A stretch of 64,000 nt of DNA from an uncultured Azospirillum sp. (GTDB lineage: Bacteria; Pseudomonadota; Alphaproteobacteria; RF32; CAG-239). The notes beneath the pieces are model-generated. The model made no database searches. It was not told where the DNA came from and saw nothing but the letters and a program-made list of their open reading frames with translations. Both the position numbers and the translations under genes were made by a program. The stretch is taken from contig UQCS01000004.1 of the NCBI GenBank assembly GCA_900539605.1, positions 1 to 64,000 of the forward strand, read 5' to 3'. Below are positions 32,842 to 41,501 of the stretch, piece after piece (the first letter of the stretch is position 1; the number at the start of each line of letters is the position of its first letter).

Positions 32842-33399
32842 ATGAACTTTTTTAAAAAACTTTTCCACTGCAACCGTGATTCCGCTTCTGGTAATGACAT
32901 CTTGTTTTCGCCCGAAGATTCCCGATTTCAATCACTCATCAGTCTGCCGGCGCCGATTATACATCCCGGCGACATGATGGAAGAATTGGGAATTGCCATG
33001 TGCCTGCGCCGGCAAACGGCTGTTTCCTTCGGCTCCAAGGATATCAAAGCCTATGAAGTGCGCCTGCCGGGTAACAATAAGCACCTCTGCTTTTTCCTCG
33101 GACTGCTCGAAAACAACAGCTATTACGGAAACATCCCCGGTACCACCTGCATCTGCACTTGCAAACAAAGCGACTATGTTTTCAAAGAAAGCAAAAGTTT
33201 CCTGATGCCGATGCAAATTCACAAAGACCGGGTTTATATGCTGGAATGCAGTTACGACTGTAACGCCTTTCGCGTAGAGGCCGATTGTCTTTACAAAGTT
33301 TATCGCAAAGACGGGCGCCGCGAAGCCGTTATCCGGTTTGAAGGTGATGACCGCCGCCTCAACAGGGCATTGCCGATCATCAAAGACTCTCTTTGTTGA
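32842..33399 (+). CDS. Hypothetical 185-residue protein, SD-less leader
   Basis: A soluble protein with nine cysteines; CICTCK and ECSYDCNAF suggest metal binding or disulfides, though no signal peptide is seen. There is a beta-rich C-terminal half. No family recognised. The leader is almost only A and T (ATATTATTGTTAAAATT) without a Shine-Dalgarno sequence. A terminator follows. Confidence 0.65.
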   Translation: MNFFKKLFHCNRDSASGNDILFSPEDSRFQSLISLPAPIIHPGDMMEELGIAMCLRRQTAVSFGSKDIKAYEVRLPGNNKHLCFFLGLLENNSYYGNIPGTTCICTCKQSDYVFKESKSFLMPMQIHKDRVYMLECSYDCNAFRVEADCLYKVYRKDGRREAVIRFEGDDRRLNRALPIIKDSLC

Positions 33400-33415
33400 A
33401 AACAGCACACAAATC

Positions 33416-33445
33416 AAAAAAAAGACTCCCTAGAGTCTTTTTTTT
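33416..33445 (+). terminator. Rho-independent terminator
   Basis: AAAAAGACTC and GAGTCTTTTT pair around a 4-base loop. Confidence 0.75.
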
Positions 33446-33546
33446 ATGGTTCAATCATTATCGCTCTCAAATGCAGACAACATCAGGCTTACATAACCCT
33501 CACATCATTCGCGACATCCCGCATTAATTAGCAGGCATTTATCTAA

Positions 33547-33575
33547 AAAGCGGCATTTTGAATGCCGCTTTTCAA
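33547..33575 (-). terminator. Terminator of the rplU-rsfS operon
   Basis: AAAAGCGGCATT and AATGCCGCTTTT pair with a short loop directly after rsfS. Confidence 0.8.
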
Positions 33576-33583
33576 ACACACGT

Positions 33584-33952
33584 TTATTCCTTGCGCAGGT
33601 TGGCCACCGAAGTCCACATTTTTTCCAAATTGTAAAAATCGCGTACTTCGGGACGGAAAATATGCACAATAACATCGTAAGCATCAATCAGAACCCAGTC
33701 GCCGCGGGTCTCGCCTTCGCTTACCGACTTATATCCCGCCGCCTTCAGATTCTCCTGAACCCGCTGAGCCAAGGAAATGACATGACGGTCCGAAGTTCCC
33801 GACGCCACCACCATTTCGTTGGCAATCGACGTCTTGCCGCGTAAATCAATCACTACCATATCCTCGGCCTTGCCGTCTTCCAAACTGGCGGTAACGATAT
33901 CCAACACCTGATTTTCTTCCTGTTTTTCTTTCTTATTTAACAAAATTCTCAC
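33584..33952 (-). CDS. rsfS: Ribosomal silencing factor RsfS
   Basis: The 122-residue protein binds L14 and blocks subunit joining in starvation. VIDLRGKTSIANEMVVASG, GDWVLIDAYDVIVHIF and the end REFYNLEKMW-like DFYNLEKMW are the family signature. It is the last gene of rplU-rpmA-obgE-rsfS, 8 bases after obgE. Confidence 0.95.
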   Translation of the reverse strand: MRILLNKKEKQEENQVLDIVTASLEDGKAEDMVVIDLRGKTSIANEMVVASGTSDRHVISLAQRVQENLKAAGYKSVSEGETRGDWVLIDAYDVIVHIFRPEVRDFYNLEKMWTSVANLRKE

Positions 33953-33960
33953 TCCTTATT

Positions 33961-35016
33961 TTACAACGGCGACCATGAAGCTTCAACCGGTTTTCCTCCG
34001 CTTTCTTCCGCTTCTTCCTGCTGTTTTCTTTCCCTTTTAATATAATGGTTCACATCCAATAAACAATCGAACAACCCTTTTTTGGCAACGGCCGAAATCG
34101 CATAGACCTTTTTGCCGATTGCCTGTTCCAACTCCAGCACTTTGGCCGTTATTTCTTCTTCCGGCAGGGCATCACATTTGTTTAAAGCAACTACCTCGGG
34201 CTTTTGTACCAACAGCGGATCATACAATTCCAATTCGCGGCGAATGTCGCGATACGACTTGACAACGTCCTCTGACGTTACGTCAATCAAATGCAAAAAC
34301 ACTTCGCAACGTTCAATATGTTTAAGAAAACGGTCGCCCAGCCCGATTCCTTCATGCGCGCCCTCAATCAGCCCCGGAATATCAGCCAAAACCATTTCAT
34401 AGCCGTCCACCCAGGCCACGCCGAGGTTGGGATGCAGAGTCGTAAACGGATAATCGGCAATTTTCGGTCTGGCTTTGGTCACCGCACTCAAAAAAGTGGA
34501 CTTTCCTGCGTTGGGCATACCGATCAACCCGACGTCAGCAATGATCTTCAGACGCAACCACAACCATTTTTCTTCTCCCGGCCAGCCCGGTTCGGCATAG
34601 CGGGGTGCCTGGTTGGTCGAGGTTTTAAACGTGGTGTTGCCGCGGCCGCCGTCACCGCCCTTGGCCGCCAGATAAACTTGTCCCGGGCGCAACATATCCG
34701 CCAACACTGTTTCACCGTCTTCGGCCAAAATTTCAGTTCCGATCGGTACCTTAATCACAATATCCGGCGCTTTGCTGCCGTTTTTGTCCGAACCCATGCC
34801 GTTTTGACCTTTTTTGGCTTTAAAATGCTGGGTATAACGAAAGTCAATTAGCGTGTTGAGATTGGCAACCGCCTCAAAATAAATGCTGCCGCCTTTGCCG
34901 CCGTCACCACCGTTCGGACCGCCGAATTCAATATATTTTTCACGACGGAACGACACACAACCGGCGCCGCCGTCACCTGATTTTATAAAAATTTTAGCCT
35001 GATCCAAAAACTTCAT
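33961..35016 (-). CDS. obgE: GTPase ObgE/CgtA
   Basis: The 351-residue ribosome-assembly and stress GTPase has a glycine-rich Obg fold (residues 1-158; IKSGDGGAGCVSFRREKY, GGDGGRGNTTF) and a G domain (159-330). G1 is GMPNAGKST, G3 is DIPGLIEGAHEG and G4 is NKCD. The C-terminus is short and Lys/Glu-rich. Operon with rpmA and rsfS. Confidence 0.97.
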   Translation of the reverse strand: MKFLDQAKIFIKSGDGGAGCVSFRREKYIEFGGPNGGDGGKGGSIYFEAVANLNTLIDFRYTQHFKAKKGQNGMGSDKNGSKAPDIVIKVPIGTEILAEDGETVLADMLRPGQVYLAAKGGDGGRGNTTFKTSTNQAPRYAEPGWPGEEKWLWLRLKIIADVGLIGMPNAGKSTFLSAVTKARPKIADYPFTTLHPNLGVAWVDGYEMVLADIPGLIEGAHEGIGLGDRFLKHIERCEVFLHLIDVTSEDVVKSYRDIRRELELYDPLLVQKPEVVALNKCDALPEEEITAKVLELEQAIGKKVYAISAVAKKGLFDCLLDVNHYIKRERKQQEEAEESGGKPVEASWSPL

Positions 35017-35082
35017 GATTACTTTCTCTTAAAAAAAACGGAGGGGATCGTTCAACCCCCTCCGCCGTGACCTTTCGACAAG

Positions 35083-35334
35083 TTATTCGGTAACTACGGA
35101 AACAACCGTTTTGTCACCCGATTTCTTGAAAGATACTTTACCTTCGGCAGTGGCAAAAATGGTGTGGTCTTTACCCAGACCGACGTTTTCACCGGGATGA
35201 TACTTGGTACCGCGCTGACGAATGATGATGTTGCCGGCAATGACGGCCTGTCCACCCGATTTTTTCAAACCCAAACGACGTCCTTCGGTATCGCGTCCGT
35301 TAGAAGTACTGCCACCTGATTTCTTATGTGCCAT
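35083..35334 (-). CDS. rpmA: 50S ribosomal protein L27
   Basis: The 83-residue basic protein begins MAHKKSGGSTSNGRDTEGRR and has IIIRQRGTKYHPGENVG. The N-terminal tail reaches the peptidyl-transferase centre. Length and motifs are standard. Confidence 0.98.
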   Translation of the reverse strand: MAHKKSGGSTSNGRDTEGRRLGLKKSGGQAVIAGNIIIRQRGTKYHPGENVGLGKDHTIFATAEGKVSFKKSGDKTVVSVVTE

Positions 35335-35361
35335 AACTAAATCTCCTGAAAAACCTATTGC

Positions 35362-35658
35362 CTATGCAATTTCTGCAATTTTAACAATAGTAATATTTTG
35401 TCTGTGGCCGTTTTTGCGGCGATAGTTCTGTCTTCTTTTTTTCTTGAAAACAATAACCTTATCAGCCTTAGCCTGTTTCAAAATGGTTGCTTTAACCGAC
35501 GCACCGGCAACCAATGGTTTGCCGACATTGTCACCCAAAGCCAAAACCTCGCTAAAAACAATCTCACTACCTTCATCACCAGCGAGTTTCTCGACTTTGA
35601 TAACGTCTCCGGAAGCGACCTTATATTGTTTTCCGCCTGTCTTAATTACTGCGTACAT
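35362..35658 (-). CDS. rplU: 50S ribosomal protein L21
   Basis: MYAVIKTGGKQYKV starts at ATG 35658 after an AGGTGAG ribosome site; the ATA- or TTG-type upstream start is not needed. KKRRQNYRRKNGHRQ is the RNA-binding segment. First gene of the rplU-rpmA-obgE-rsfS group. Confidence 0.97.
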   Translation of the reverse strand: MYAVIKTGGKQYKVASGDVIKVEKLAGDEGSEIVFSEVLALGDNVGKPLVAGASVKATILKQAKADKVIVFKKKRRQNYRRKNGHRQNITIVKIAEIA

Positions 35659-35766
35659 TTTTCTCACCTAAATTTTATTTTGATTATTTAAACACAAAAC
35701 GTTGTTTGCAATATACATAAGTTTTTTTTGCTGTCAACAATATTTTCAATAAAAATGCCGTGCGGC

Positions 35767-36226
35767 TTATTTATTAAGAATCCGATACAATTGAGGTTTC
35801 ATGAATTTGCCCTGCCAAATTCCCCGTTTTTCGGTACGGGCTTCTGCTTCGGCGGCAGAATAATCGGAATACTTACTTTTATAGACCACCGCCCAGCCGG
35901 CCTTCACCATTTCTTCGTTAAGATTGAGCTTTTTCCCCGACGGCATGGTCACATAGCAGGTGCAAAGACTGCGTTTATAGCGGTCCAGGTCATGTTCGAC
36001 ACATTTGACCCGCCCCTTGTCCACCAGATTTTGCAAATACTCCTTGGCGTCAAGGCCGCAGGCATATTTCTTTTTGTTTTCCAAACGGCAGTCCTGATAA
36101 TATTCAGGCGAGTCGATTCCTTCCAGACGGATCCGCACGTTTTTCATTTCCAAACTGTCACCGTCCACAACCGCCCGCCGCACCCGCATACAGACATCCG
36201 GCCAACAAATAACTAAGCAGTTTCAT
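35767..36226 (-). pseudogene. Secreted SNase-like nuclease, frameshifted after signal peptide
   Basis: The downstream frame (from 36189) holds a staphylococcal-nuclease-like domain: VVDGDSLEM, RIRLEGIDSPEYYQDC, AKEYLQNLV, DRYKRSLCTCYV and MVKAGWAVVY, with catalytic Arg/Asp/Glu positions kept. ATG 36226, preceded by GGGGGAAAG, starts an excellent signal peptide MKLLSYLLAGCLYAGAA, but it is in a different frame, and that frame hits TGA within 23 codons. A one-base indel between 36170 and 36200 would join them. So either the gene is recently broken, the read has an error, or only a cytoplasmic form is made. Confidence 0.65.
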
Positions 36227-36394
36227 ATTCTTTCCCCCGCTGGTTTACGCTTGGCTTTTATTATAAAGGCAACCGTTTTATTATGCAAACACTAAATTAT
36301 TACATGATAAATTAAAAAAATCTTTGTGTTTTAATAATTTTGTCTTATTATAAGGGCAGTTTTTTAAATCTGGTTTAAAAAAGGATTAGGAATC

Positions 36395-37270
36395 GTGTCA
36401 AAGAAAAAAGCTCTCTGTCTGTTGATCATTTCATTGTTTGCCGTCAGCAGCTGCCGTTTTTGGGACCGCAGCATGCAGGACGTCATGAACGACCCGTTGG
36501 ACAAAGCCAACGCCCCGGCCGAAGATTATGGCAAACGGTATGTCGAACTGGCACCCCTCTCAATGCCCCGTTCGGTAATTGTCTGCCGCAGCAAACAATG
36601 CGCTCCGATCAAACTGTCCATGTCAAAAGAATACATCTACAACAGCCTGGTCCAGATGTTTCAAAACAACAACCACCAGAAAGCCTTGGTTTGTGCCGCC
36701 GATGTCGGCAGCCACAACTGCTTTGAAAATTACGTCTCCCTGCCGATCACAGTCGGCATTACACCGGCCTACATGTATATAGATTCGGTTAAGATCAGCG
36801 ACATTACCGTCAACAAGGGCAGCCGTTCCATCAACATGATGCTTAACTACAATGTTACTTATAACGGACAAACGCCCGACTGCGCCCCGGACAAAACCCT
36901 GATGTTCGTCAAAAATGCCGACAATATCGTCATGGAAGACAAAGGTTATCGCTGCAAAATGACTACCATCGGCACCACCACCATAAAAACCCTGTTCCTG
37001 GTTGACTTCATCGACCTTGATTACGGCTTCATCGGCGGTTATTATTCAATCGGTCTTTCCGGTCCCGCTTACGGCGGCGGTTCGGGCTATATGATGATCC
37101 GCATGGCCAAAACCGGTTATCCGCTGCTGCCGATGCCCAAAGCGCCGGCTCAAAAGCCCAAGTTAACTCCGGGACAAGAACAGGCCGAGGCTTATATCGA
37201 CAACAAGGATACGGCATCGGCCGCCCGTACCGACGGCGTAGAGGTATTTCCGATCAACTACAAGAAATAA
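36395..37270 (+). CDS. Hypothetical lipoprotein, 291 residues
   Basis: The gene starts with GTG 36395 after AGGATTAGG. The signal peptide ends in lipobox VSSC (residue 20). The mature protein has five or more cysteines in pairs (CRSKQC, CAADVGSHNC) likely forming disulfides, and a proline-rich end (MPKAPAQKPKLTPGQ). No family recognised; the layout suggests a periplasmic or outer-membrane lipoprotein. Confidence 0.75.
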   Translation: MSKKKALCLLIISLFAVSSCRFWDRSMQDVMNDPLDKANAPAEDYGKRYVELAPLSMPRSVIVCRSKQCAPIKLSMSKEYIYNSLVQMFQNNNHQKALVCAADVGSHNCFENYVSLPITVGITPAYMYIDSVKISDITVNKGSRSINMMLNYNVTYNGQTPDCAPDKTLMFVKNADNIVMEDKGYRCKMTTIGTTTIKTLFLVDFIDLDYGFIGGYYSIGLSGPAYGGGSGYMMIRMAKTGYPLLPMPKAPAQKPKLTPGQEQAEAYIDNKDTASAARTDGVEVFPINYKK

Positions 37271-37288
37271 GTTCCTCGGCAATTATCC

Positions 37289-37323
37289 TCAAAACTGCCT
37301 GTTAAAAACAGGCAGTTTTTTTA
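37289..37323 (+). terminator. Rho-independent terminator
   Basis: AAAACTGCCTG and CAGGCAGTTTT pair around a short loop, then T-run. Confidence 0.8.
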
Positions 37324-37370
37324 TACCCCGAAAGCCCTCTGCCTGGCCGGGAGTTTTCGGAGTATGAAAA

Positions 37371-37391
37371 AAGCCCCGCAACGGGGGCTTG
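37371..37391 (-). terminator. Terminator of the 37407 gene
   Basis: AGCCCC and GGGGCT around CGCAA-like loop; T-rich on the minus strand. Confidence 0.6.
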
Positions 37392-37406
37392 GCAGAATTG
37401 CAACGC

Positions 37407-38273
37407 TTATTTCTTCACCGCATAGGAAAAATAACGCGGTTTTTCATAAACCACGATGCGTTCGATTTTCTCAAAGGCCGTAGTCTTGTTCCCATAAATG
37501 ATTTTGCCGTTCGTTCCCGGCATTTTACCGTGACGTTCCTGATATTCCTTCAAATCCATCAAATTCATGAAAACACCGTTTTCAAAAAAGACATTCCAGC
37601 CATAGGCCGAATCAATATTGACATGCAGCGTTTTAATGTTCTTGTCATAATCAAGAAACTCTGGCATATAAGTCTGCGAAACTTCATAAACTTTCTCATT
37701 CAGGCTGCCGTCATACCAGGTCAGGTTTTTGAACATTTCATCATCCTGAGCCGCCAACGAATACTCGCCGCTGCGACTTGGTTCGCTGACGGTTGCCGGT
37801 TCGGTCGTCTGAACTGCAGCCGGTTTATCGCTGTTTTTTACAGCCTCAACATCTGGAGCATCAGAAGCCTGAACAGACATTGTTGCAGGCATCGGTGCCG
37901 CCGACGCACTGTTTGCCAGAAGTTCAGCCATGGTTGCTGCCGGTTTGCCGCTCGGAACCGCTTTCACCTCCGCCGATACGACTGCAGTCGCGGTCGTCGG
38001 TTGCGGCTCGGCTTGCGTTGCCGAAACCGCATCATTGTTCTCCGTTCCGTATTTGCTCAGGGCCGTGTCCAGATCGTCAATGCTGAAATCGTTAAAATCG
38101 ATCAAATCATCATCAGCAATCTCACCGACATCATCGTCATCAATGCCGGCCGAAGCCGAAAGCATCGGCGCCGCGGCAGATAAAAAGGATTCCAGATCGG
38201 CCGGATTATCACCGTCATCCAATCCCATACTTTTCAGATTAATTTCCAAGTCGTCATTTTTCCCGTCTGCCAT
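37407..38273 (-). CDS. Hypothetical acidic protein with C-terminal globular domain
   Basis: Residues 1-75 are strongly acidic (DDDDVGEIADDDLIDF) and 80-170 are Ala/Pro/Ser/Val-rich and probably disordered. Residues 180-288 look folded, with WYDGSLNEKVYEVSQTY and YGWNVFFENGVFMNL. No family recognised and no signal peptide. It stands alone. Confidence 0.7.
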   Translation of the reverse strand: MADGKNDDLEINLKSMGLDDGDNPADLESFLSAAAPMLSASAGIDDDDVGEIADDDLIDFNDFSIDDLDTALSKYGTENNDAVSATQAEPQPTTATAVVSAEVKAVPSGKPAATMAELLANSASAAPMPATMSVQASDAPDVEAVKNSDKPAAVQTTEPATVSEPSRSGEYSLAAQDDEMFKNLTWYDGSLNEKVYEVSQTYMPEFLDYDKNIKTLHVNIDSAYGWNVFFENGVFMNLMDLKEYQERHGKMPGTNGKIIYGNKTTAFEKIERIVVYEKPRYFSYAVKK

Positions 38274-38387
38274 TGCACAATCCTTAACATTCAGAATTTA
38301 AACCCGATAACAGCTTATACAATATAAGTTAATTTGTTTTTAACAAAAAAAACATCATACTTCAAGCGAAGATATCACAAATAAAAA

Positions 38388-38437
38388 AAGTTTTTCAGCC
38401 GTACCCGAATAAGGCGTAACTGAAAAACCTTTTTTAT
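38388..38437. terminator. Bidirectional terminator
   Basis: AAAAAGTTTTTCAG and CTGAAAAACCTTTTT pair around a 20-base loop after the histidine kinase gene. Confidence 0.6.
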
Positions 38438-38464
38438 CGGAAAGTATATTTCCTGATATGAGAG

Positions 38465-39841
38465 TTATAAGGGAATAGAAATGAGTACCCTCAAGCCTCC
38501 TATCGGTGAATCGAGCAGCTCAATTTTGCCCCCGTGTGAAACAATAACATCTTTAGCAATCGACAAGCCCAGACCAACGCCCCCGGTTTCCTTGTTGCGA
38601 GATCCTTCAATCCGGTAAAAGGCTTTAAAGACTTCTTCCCGCTTATCGGCCGGAATTCCCGGACCATCGTCGTCAATCATAACTTCCAGCTTGTTGTTGT
38701 TGCTTTCGAGCGATACGGCTACCGTACTGCCGTAATTGAAAGCATTGCCGATAACATTGGTCAAGGCCCGTTTCAACGACTGTTCCCGGCCCTGAATAGC
38801 ACTCACCTGATCGTTGGTACTGTAACGGATCAAAGCCTGGCTGTTACGGAACTTGTTCAAAATGCTCAAAATCATTTCGTTCATATCAACAAAGGTTGAC
38901 GGCTCTCCGCCTTCTCCGCTGACAAACGACAGATAACCCTCCAGCATTTTTTCCATTTCGTTCACATCCTGCAGAAACTCCTGCTTGTCCAAAGCGCTTT
39001 CCTCGCCGGTTTGATCCGGCAGCATCGCCAACTGAAGCTTCATACGCGTCAACGGCGTCCGCAAATCATGAGAAACACCGGCCAGCATCTGGGTCCGTTC
39101 ACTGATCTGGCGCTGGATTCTTTCCTTCATTTTGATAAAGGCAATTCCGGCGCGCCGCACTTCGGACGAACCGTAAGGTTTAAACTTTTTATTATCCACG
39201 CCTTTGCCGAATTCCTCCGCCGCACCAGCCAAATCTGCAATCGAACGCACCTGAATTCGCAAAAACAACACCGCCACCAAAAACAGCAGCATCGACGTTC
39301 CGATCATCCAGGCAACAAAACCGAAAATCGAAGTGCTGAAAATATTTTTCGACGACGTCGCAAATTGATATAATCCGTCTTCAGTATCGATAAAAACAAC
39401 CAGATCCGGATTGCTCTTGCCCATATAAATACTGGTAATCGCAGTCGGGAACTCTGTTTTGAGCGCATCTTCCAAAAAACCGGTTACCAGTTTGTTGCGA
39501 TTTCGTACTTTGCGGATAACTTCATGTTTCTCCTGATTGGGATAATACTGAAAGTCGATATCAAAGATTTTCTTGGTCAGCGCCTGAATTTCCGGAATAT
39601 TGTCCGGAGACTCTTCCGCCAACTGCATGGCAAAAGCCATATTTGAAGTCAAATTGGTAGACAGCCGTTTGCCGACCCGTCCCCATGTGCCGTCAAAAAA
39701 GGCAACGATTGAAACCACCTGAACCACAATCAACGGAATGAAGATCAGCAGCATCGTCCGGAAAAACAGCGTTCGCGGCAGCATCCTGATTTTCAGGTAG
39801 CGCAACGTGTCCTCCACTTTTTTCGGAAATGTCAAATGCAT
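38465..39841 (-). CDS. EnvZ-like sensor histidine kinase
   Basis: The 458-residue inner-membrane kinase has a membrane segment at residues about 25-50, a periplasmic sensor (about 51-175), a second segment (about 176-197), HAMP (about 198-250), HisKA with phospho-acceptor His in GVSHDLRTPLTRMK (about residue 257) and HATPase with DDDGPGIP and GVGLGLSIAKD. It autophosphorylates and passes phosphate to the regulator encoded just upstream. The pair resembles EnvZ-OmpR; the true signal is unknown. Confidence 0.9.
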   Translation of the reverse strand: MHLTFPKKVEDTLRYLKIRMLPRTLFFRTMLLIFIPLIVVQVVSIVAFFDGTWGRVGKRLSTNLTSNMAFAMQLAEESPDNIPEIQALTKKIFDIDFQYYPNQEKHEVIRKVRNRNKLVTGFLEDALKTEFPTAITSIYMGKSNPDLVVFIDTEDGLYQFATSSKNIFSTSIFGFVAWMIGTSMLLFLVAVLFLRIQVRSIADLAGAAEEFGKGVDNKKFKPYGSSEVRRAGIAFIKMKERIQRQISERTQMLAGVSHDLRTPLTRMKLQLAMLPDQTGEESALDKQEFLQDVNEMEKMLEGYLSFVSGEGGEPSTFVDMNEMILSILNKFRNSQALIRYSTNDQVSAIQGREQSLKRALTNVIGNAFNYGSTVAVSLESNNNKLEVMIDDDGPGIPADKREEVFKAFYRIEGSRNKETGGVGLGLSIAKDVIVSHGGKIELLDSPIGGLRVLISIPL

Positions 39842-39873
39842 TTTCCAGCTCCTTGTTAGTTATCAAAAAAAAA

Positions 39874-40563
39874 TTATTCAGTCAGCAGCATATAACCTTT
39901 GCCGCGCACCGTCTGCAAATAACGGGGATTCTTTGAGTCCTTCTCTATTTTTTTGCGTAAACGTGTTACCTGCACATCAATTGACCGCGGCCCCTGTCCG
40001 GCCCCTAGCAATTCCGCCAGCCGGTCACGACTGAAAACCTGCCCCGGTTTTTGTCCCAGCAGCGACAGCATCGCCTGTTCAACCGGCGTGATATGAATAA
40101 CTTCTCCTTGTTTGCCGGTCAGTTCTTTGGCATCCAAATCATAGCGGCATAAACCCAGATTGAGCCTGGTTTCTTGTTTTTCGCTCTCCTGAGGAGAACG
40201 ACGCAAAATGTTCCTGATTCGCAGAACCAGTTCTTTGGGTTCAAAGGGTTTTGCCAAATAATCATCGGCGCCGCTTTCCAAACCGGCAATCCGGTCACCT
40301 GTTTCGCCCATCGCCGTCAGCAAGATGACCGGCACCGCATTTTCGCGCCGCAGACGCGACAAAAATTCCAAACCGCTTTCTTCAGGCATCATAATATCGA
40401 CAATCAGCAAATCAAACTGATATTGTTGCAGCATCAACCGTGCTTCCGCGGCCCCTTTTGCCGAAGACACCAAAAAATCGTTTTCACGCAGAAACCGCTG
40501 CAGCAAAACGCGCAGGCGCGTGTCGTCGTCAACCACCAGAAGATGAGGCTTGCGCATTTCCAT
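39874..40563 (-). CDS. ompR: OmpR-family response regulator
   Basis: The 229-residue regulator has a receiver domain with acidic pocket VDDD (residues 11-14), phospho-acceptor D56 in VDIMMPE, Thr in LLTAMGE and Lys in AKPFEPKELVLR. The C-terminal winged helix has DRLAELLGAGQGPRSIDVQVTRLRKKIE, typical of OmpR. It is cotranscribed with the kinase downstream (32-base gap) and lies 19 bases after pgsA. It probably controls envelope genes. Confidence 0.92.
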   Translation of the reverse strand: MEMRKPHLLVVDDDTRLRVLLQRFLRENDFLVSSAKGAAEARLMLQQYQFDLLIVDIMMPEESGLEFLSRLRRENAVPVILLTAMGETGDRIAGLESGADDYLAKPFEPKELVLRIRNILRRSPQESEKQETRLNLGLCRYDLDAKELTGKQGEVIHITPVEQAMLSLLGQKPGQVFSRDRLAELLGAGQGPRSIDVQVTRLRKKIEKDSKNPRYLQTVRGKGYMLLTE

Positions 40564-40582
40564 TGGCTGTTTCCGCCCGCGG

Positions 40583-41443
40583 TTAAGCTTCGGTTGCCCC
40601 GGACGCTGTTTCGGAGGCCGCGCTCTCGGCAGCCGGCGCCTTGGTCGTTTTCTTTACTGCCGTCCGTTTGGGAGCATTGCGCCCGGTTTTGCTTTTATTT
40701 TTTCTCTTTGCTGCGGCTTTTGCCGGAACAGTCTCGGAACCGGTATTTTCTGCCGCTGTGTTTTTCACTGCCGATTTATTGCGAAGCGTTTTTTTCACCA
40801 CCGCTTTTTCAACGCTTTTGCGAACCTTGACTGCAATCTTTTTAACTTCCTGCTCCACCTGCTTGACCGGATTCTTGCGATTGTTCTCAACCGTATAAAT
40901 ATAATCCAGACATTTGTCAAAATACTGGTACCCGGTAATGAAGGTCAAAATTCCGGCAACCCACAGCAGCCATTCGCCGATAACGTTCACCTGGCTTCCG
41001 ATTAACGACAGCTGTTGCAGCAAAATCATCGCAATTGCCGTCATCTGAAAACCAGTTTTCCATTTAGCCAGCTTGGTCACCGGCATCCCTACATGAAATT
41101 CGGCCAGAAACTCTCTCAGGCCGGAAACCAGAACTTCGCGACACATAATGATGATCACCGGAATATAAGTCAGCGGCGTCACCAACTGGTTGGCCACAAT
41201 AATCACCAGAGCCGAAACCACCAGCAACTTGTCGGCGATCGGATCCAGCAAGCGGCCGAAAACGGAATTCTGATTACGGGAACGTGCGAAATAACCGTCC
41301 AAATAGTCGGTTATCGACGCCATGATAAACAAAACGCCGGCCAAAATCGACCATACAACCGAATGAATATAGATAGAAAGAAAAATCACCGGAATAACCA
41401 CAATCCGGGAAATTGTCAGAATATTTGGAAGATTATAAAACAC
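40583..41443 (-). CDS. pgsA: CDP-diacylglycerol-glycerol-3-P phosphatidyltransferase with basic tail
   Basis: PgsA makes phosphatidylglycerol phosphate in the inner membrane. The CDP-alcohol phosphotransferase motif D-G-x2-A-R-x8-G-x3-D-x3-D is seen as DYLDGYFARSRNQNSVFGRL followed by LDPIADK. Four to five membrane segments cover residues 1-180. Unusually, residues about 195-286 form a Lys/Ala/Thr-rich, repeat-like tail (AAKRKNKSKTG, KRTAVKKTTKAPAAES) resembling histone H1-like tails. Family members usually end near residue 190. Confidence 0.92.
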   Translation of the reverse strand: MFYNLPNILTISRIVVIPVIFLSIYIHSVVWSILAGVLFIMASITDYLDGYFARSRNQNSVFGRLLDPIADKLLVVSALVIIVANQLVTPLTYIPVIIIMCREVLVSGLREFLAEFHVGMPVTKLAKWKTGFQMTAIAMILLQQLSLIGSQVNVIGEWLLWVAGILTFITGYQYFDKCLDYIYTVENNRKNPVKQVEQEVKKIAVKVRKSVEKAVVKKTLRNKSAVKNTAAENTGSETVPAKAAAKRKNKSKTGRNAPKRTAVKKTTKAPAAESAASETASGATEA

Positions 41444-41501
41444 GATGACACCTGCTTAAAAATAGGGTTGAATTTATTTTTTTTAATATATTGCATAAAA
41501 T

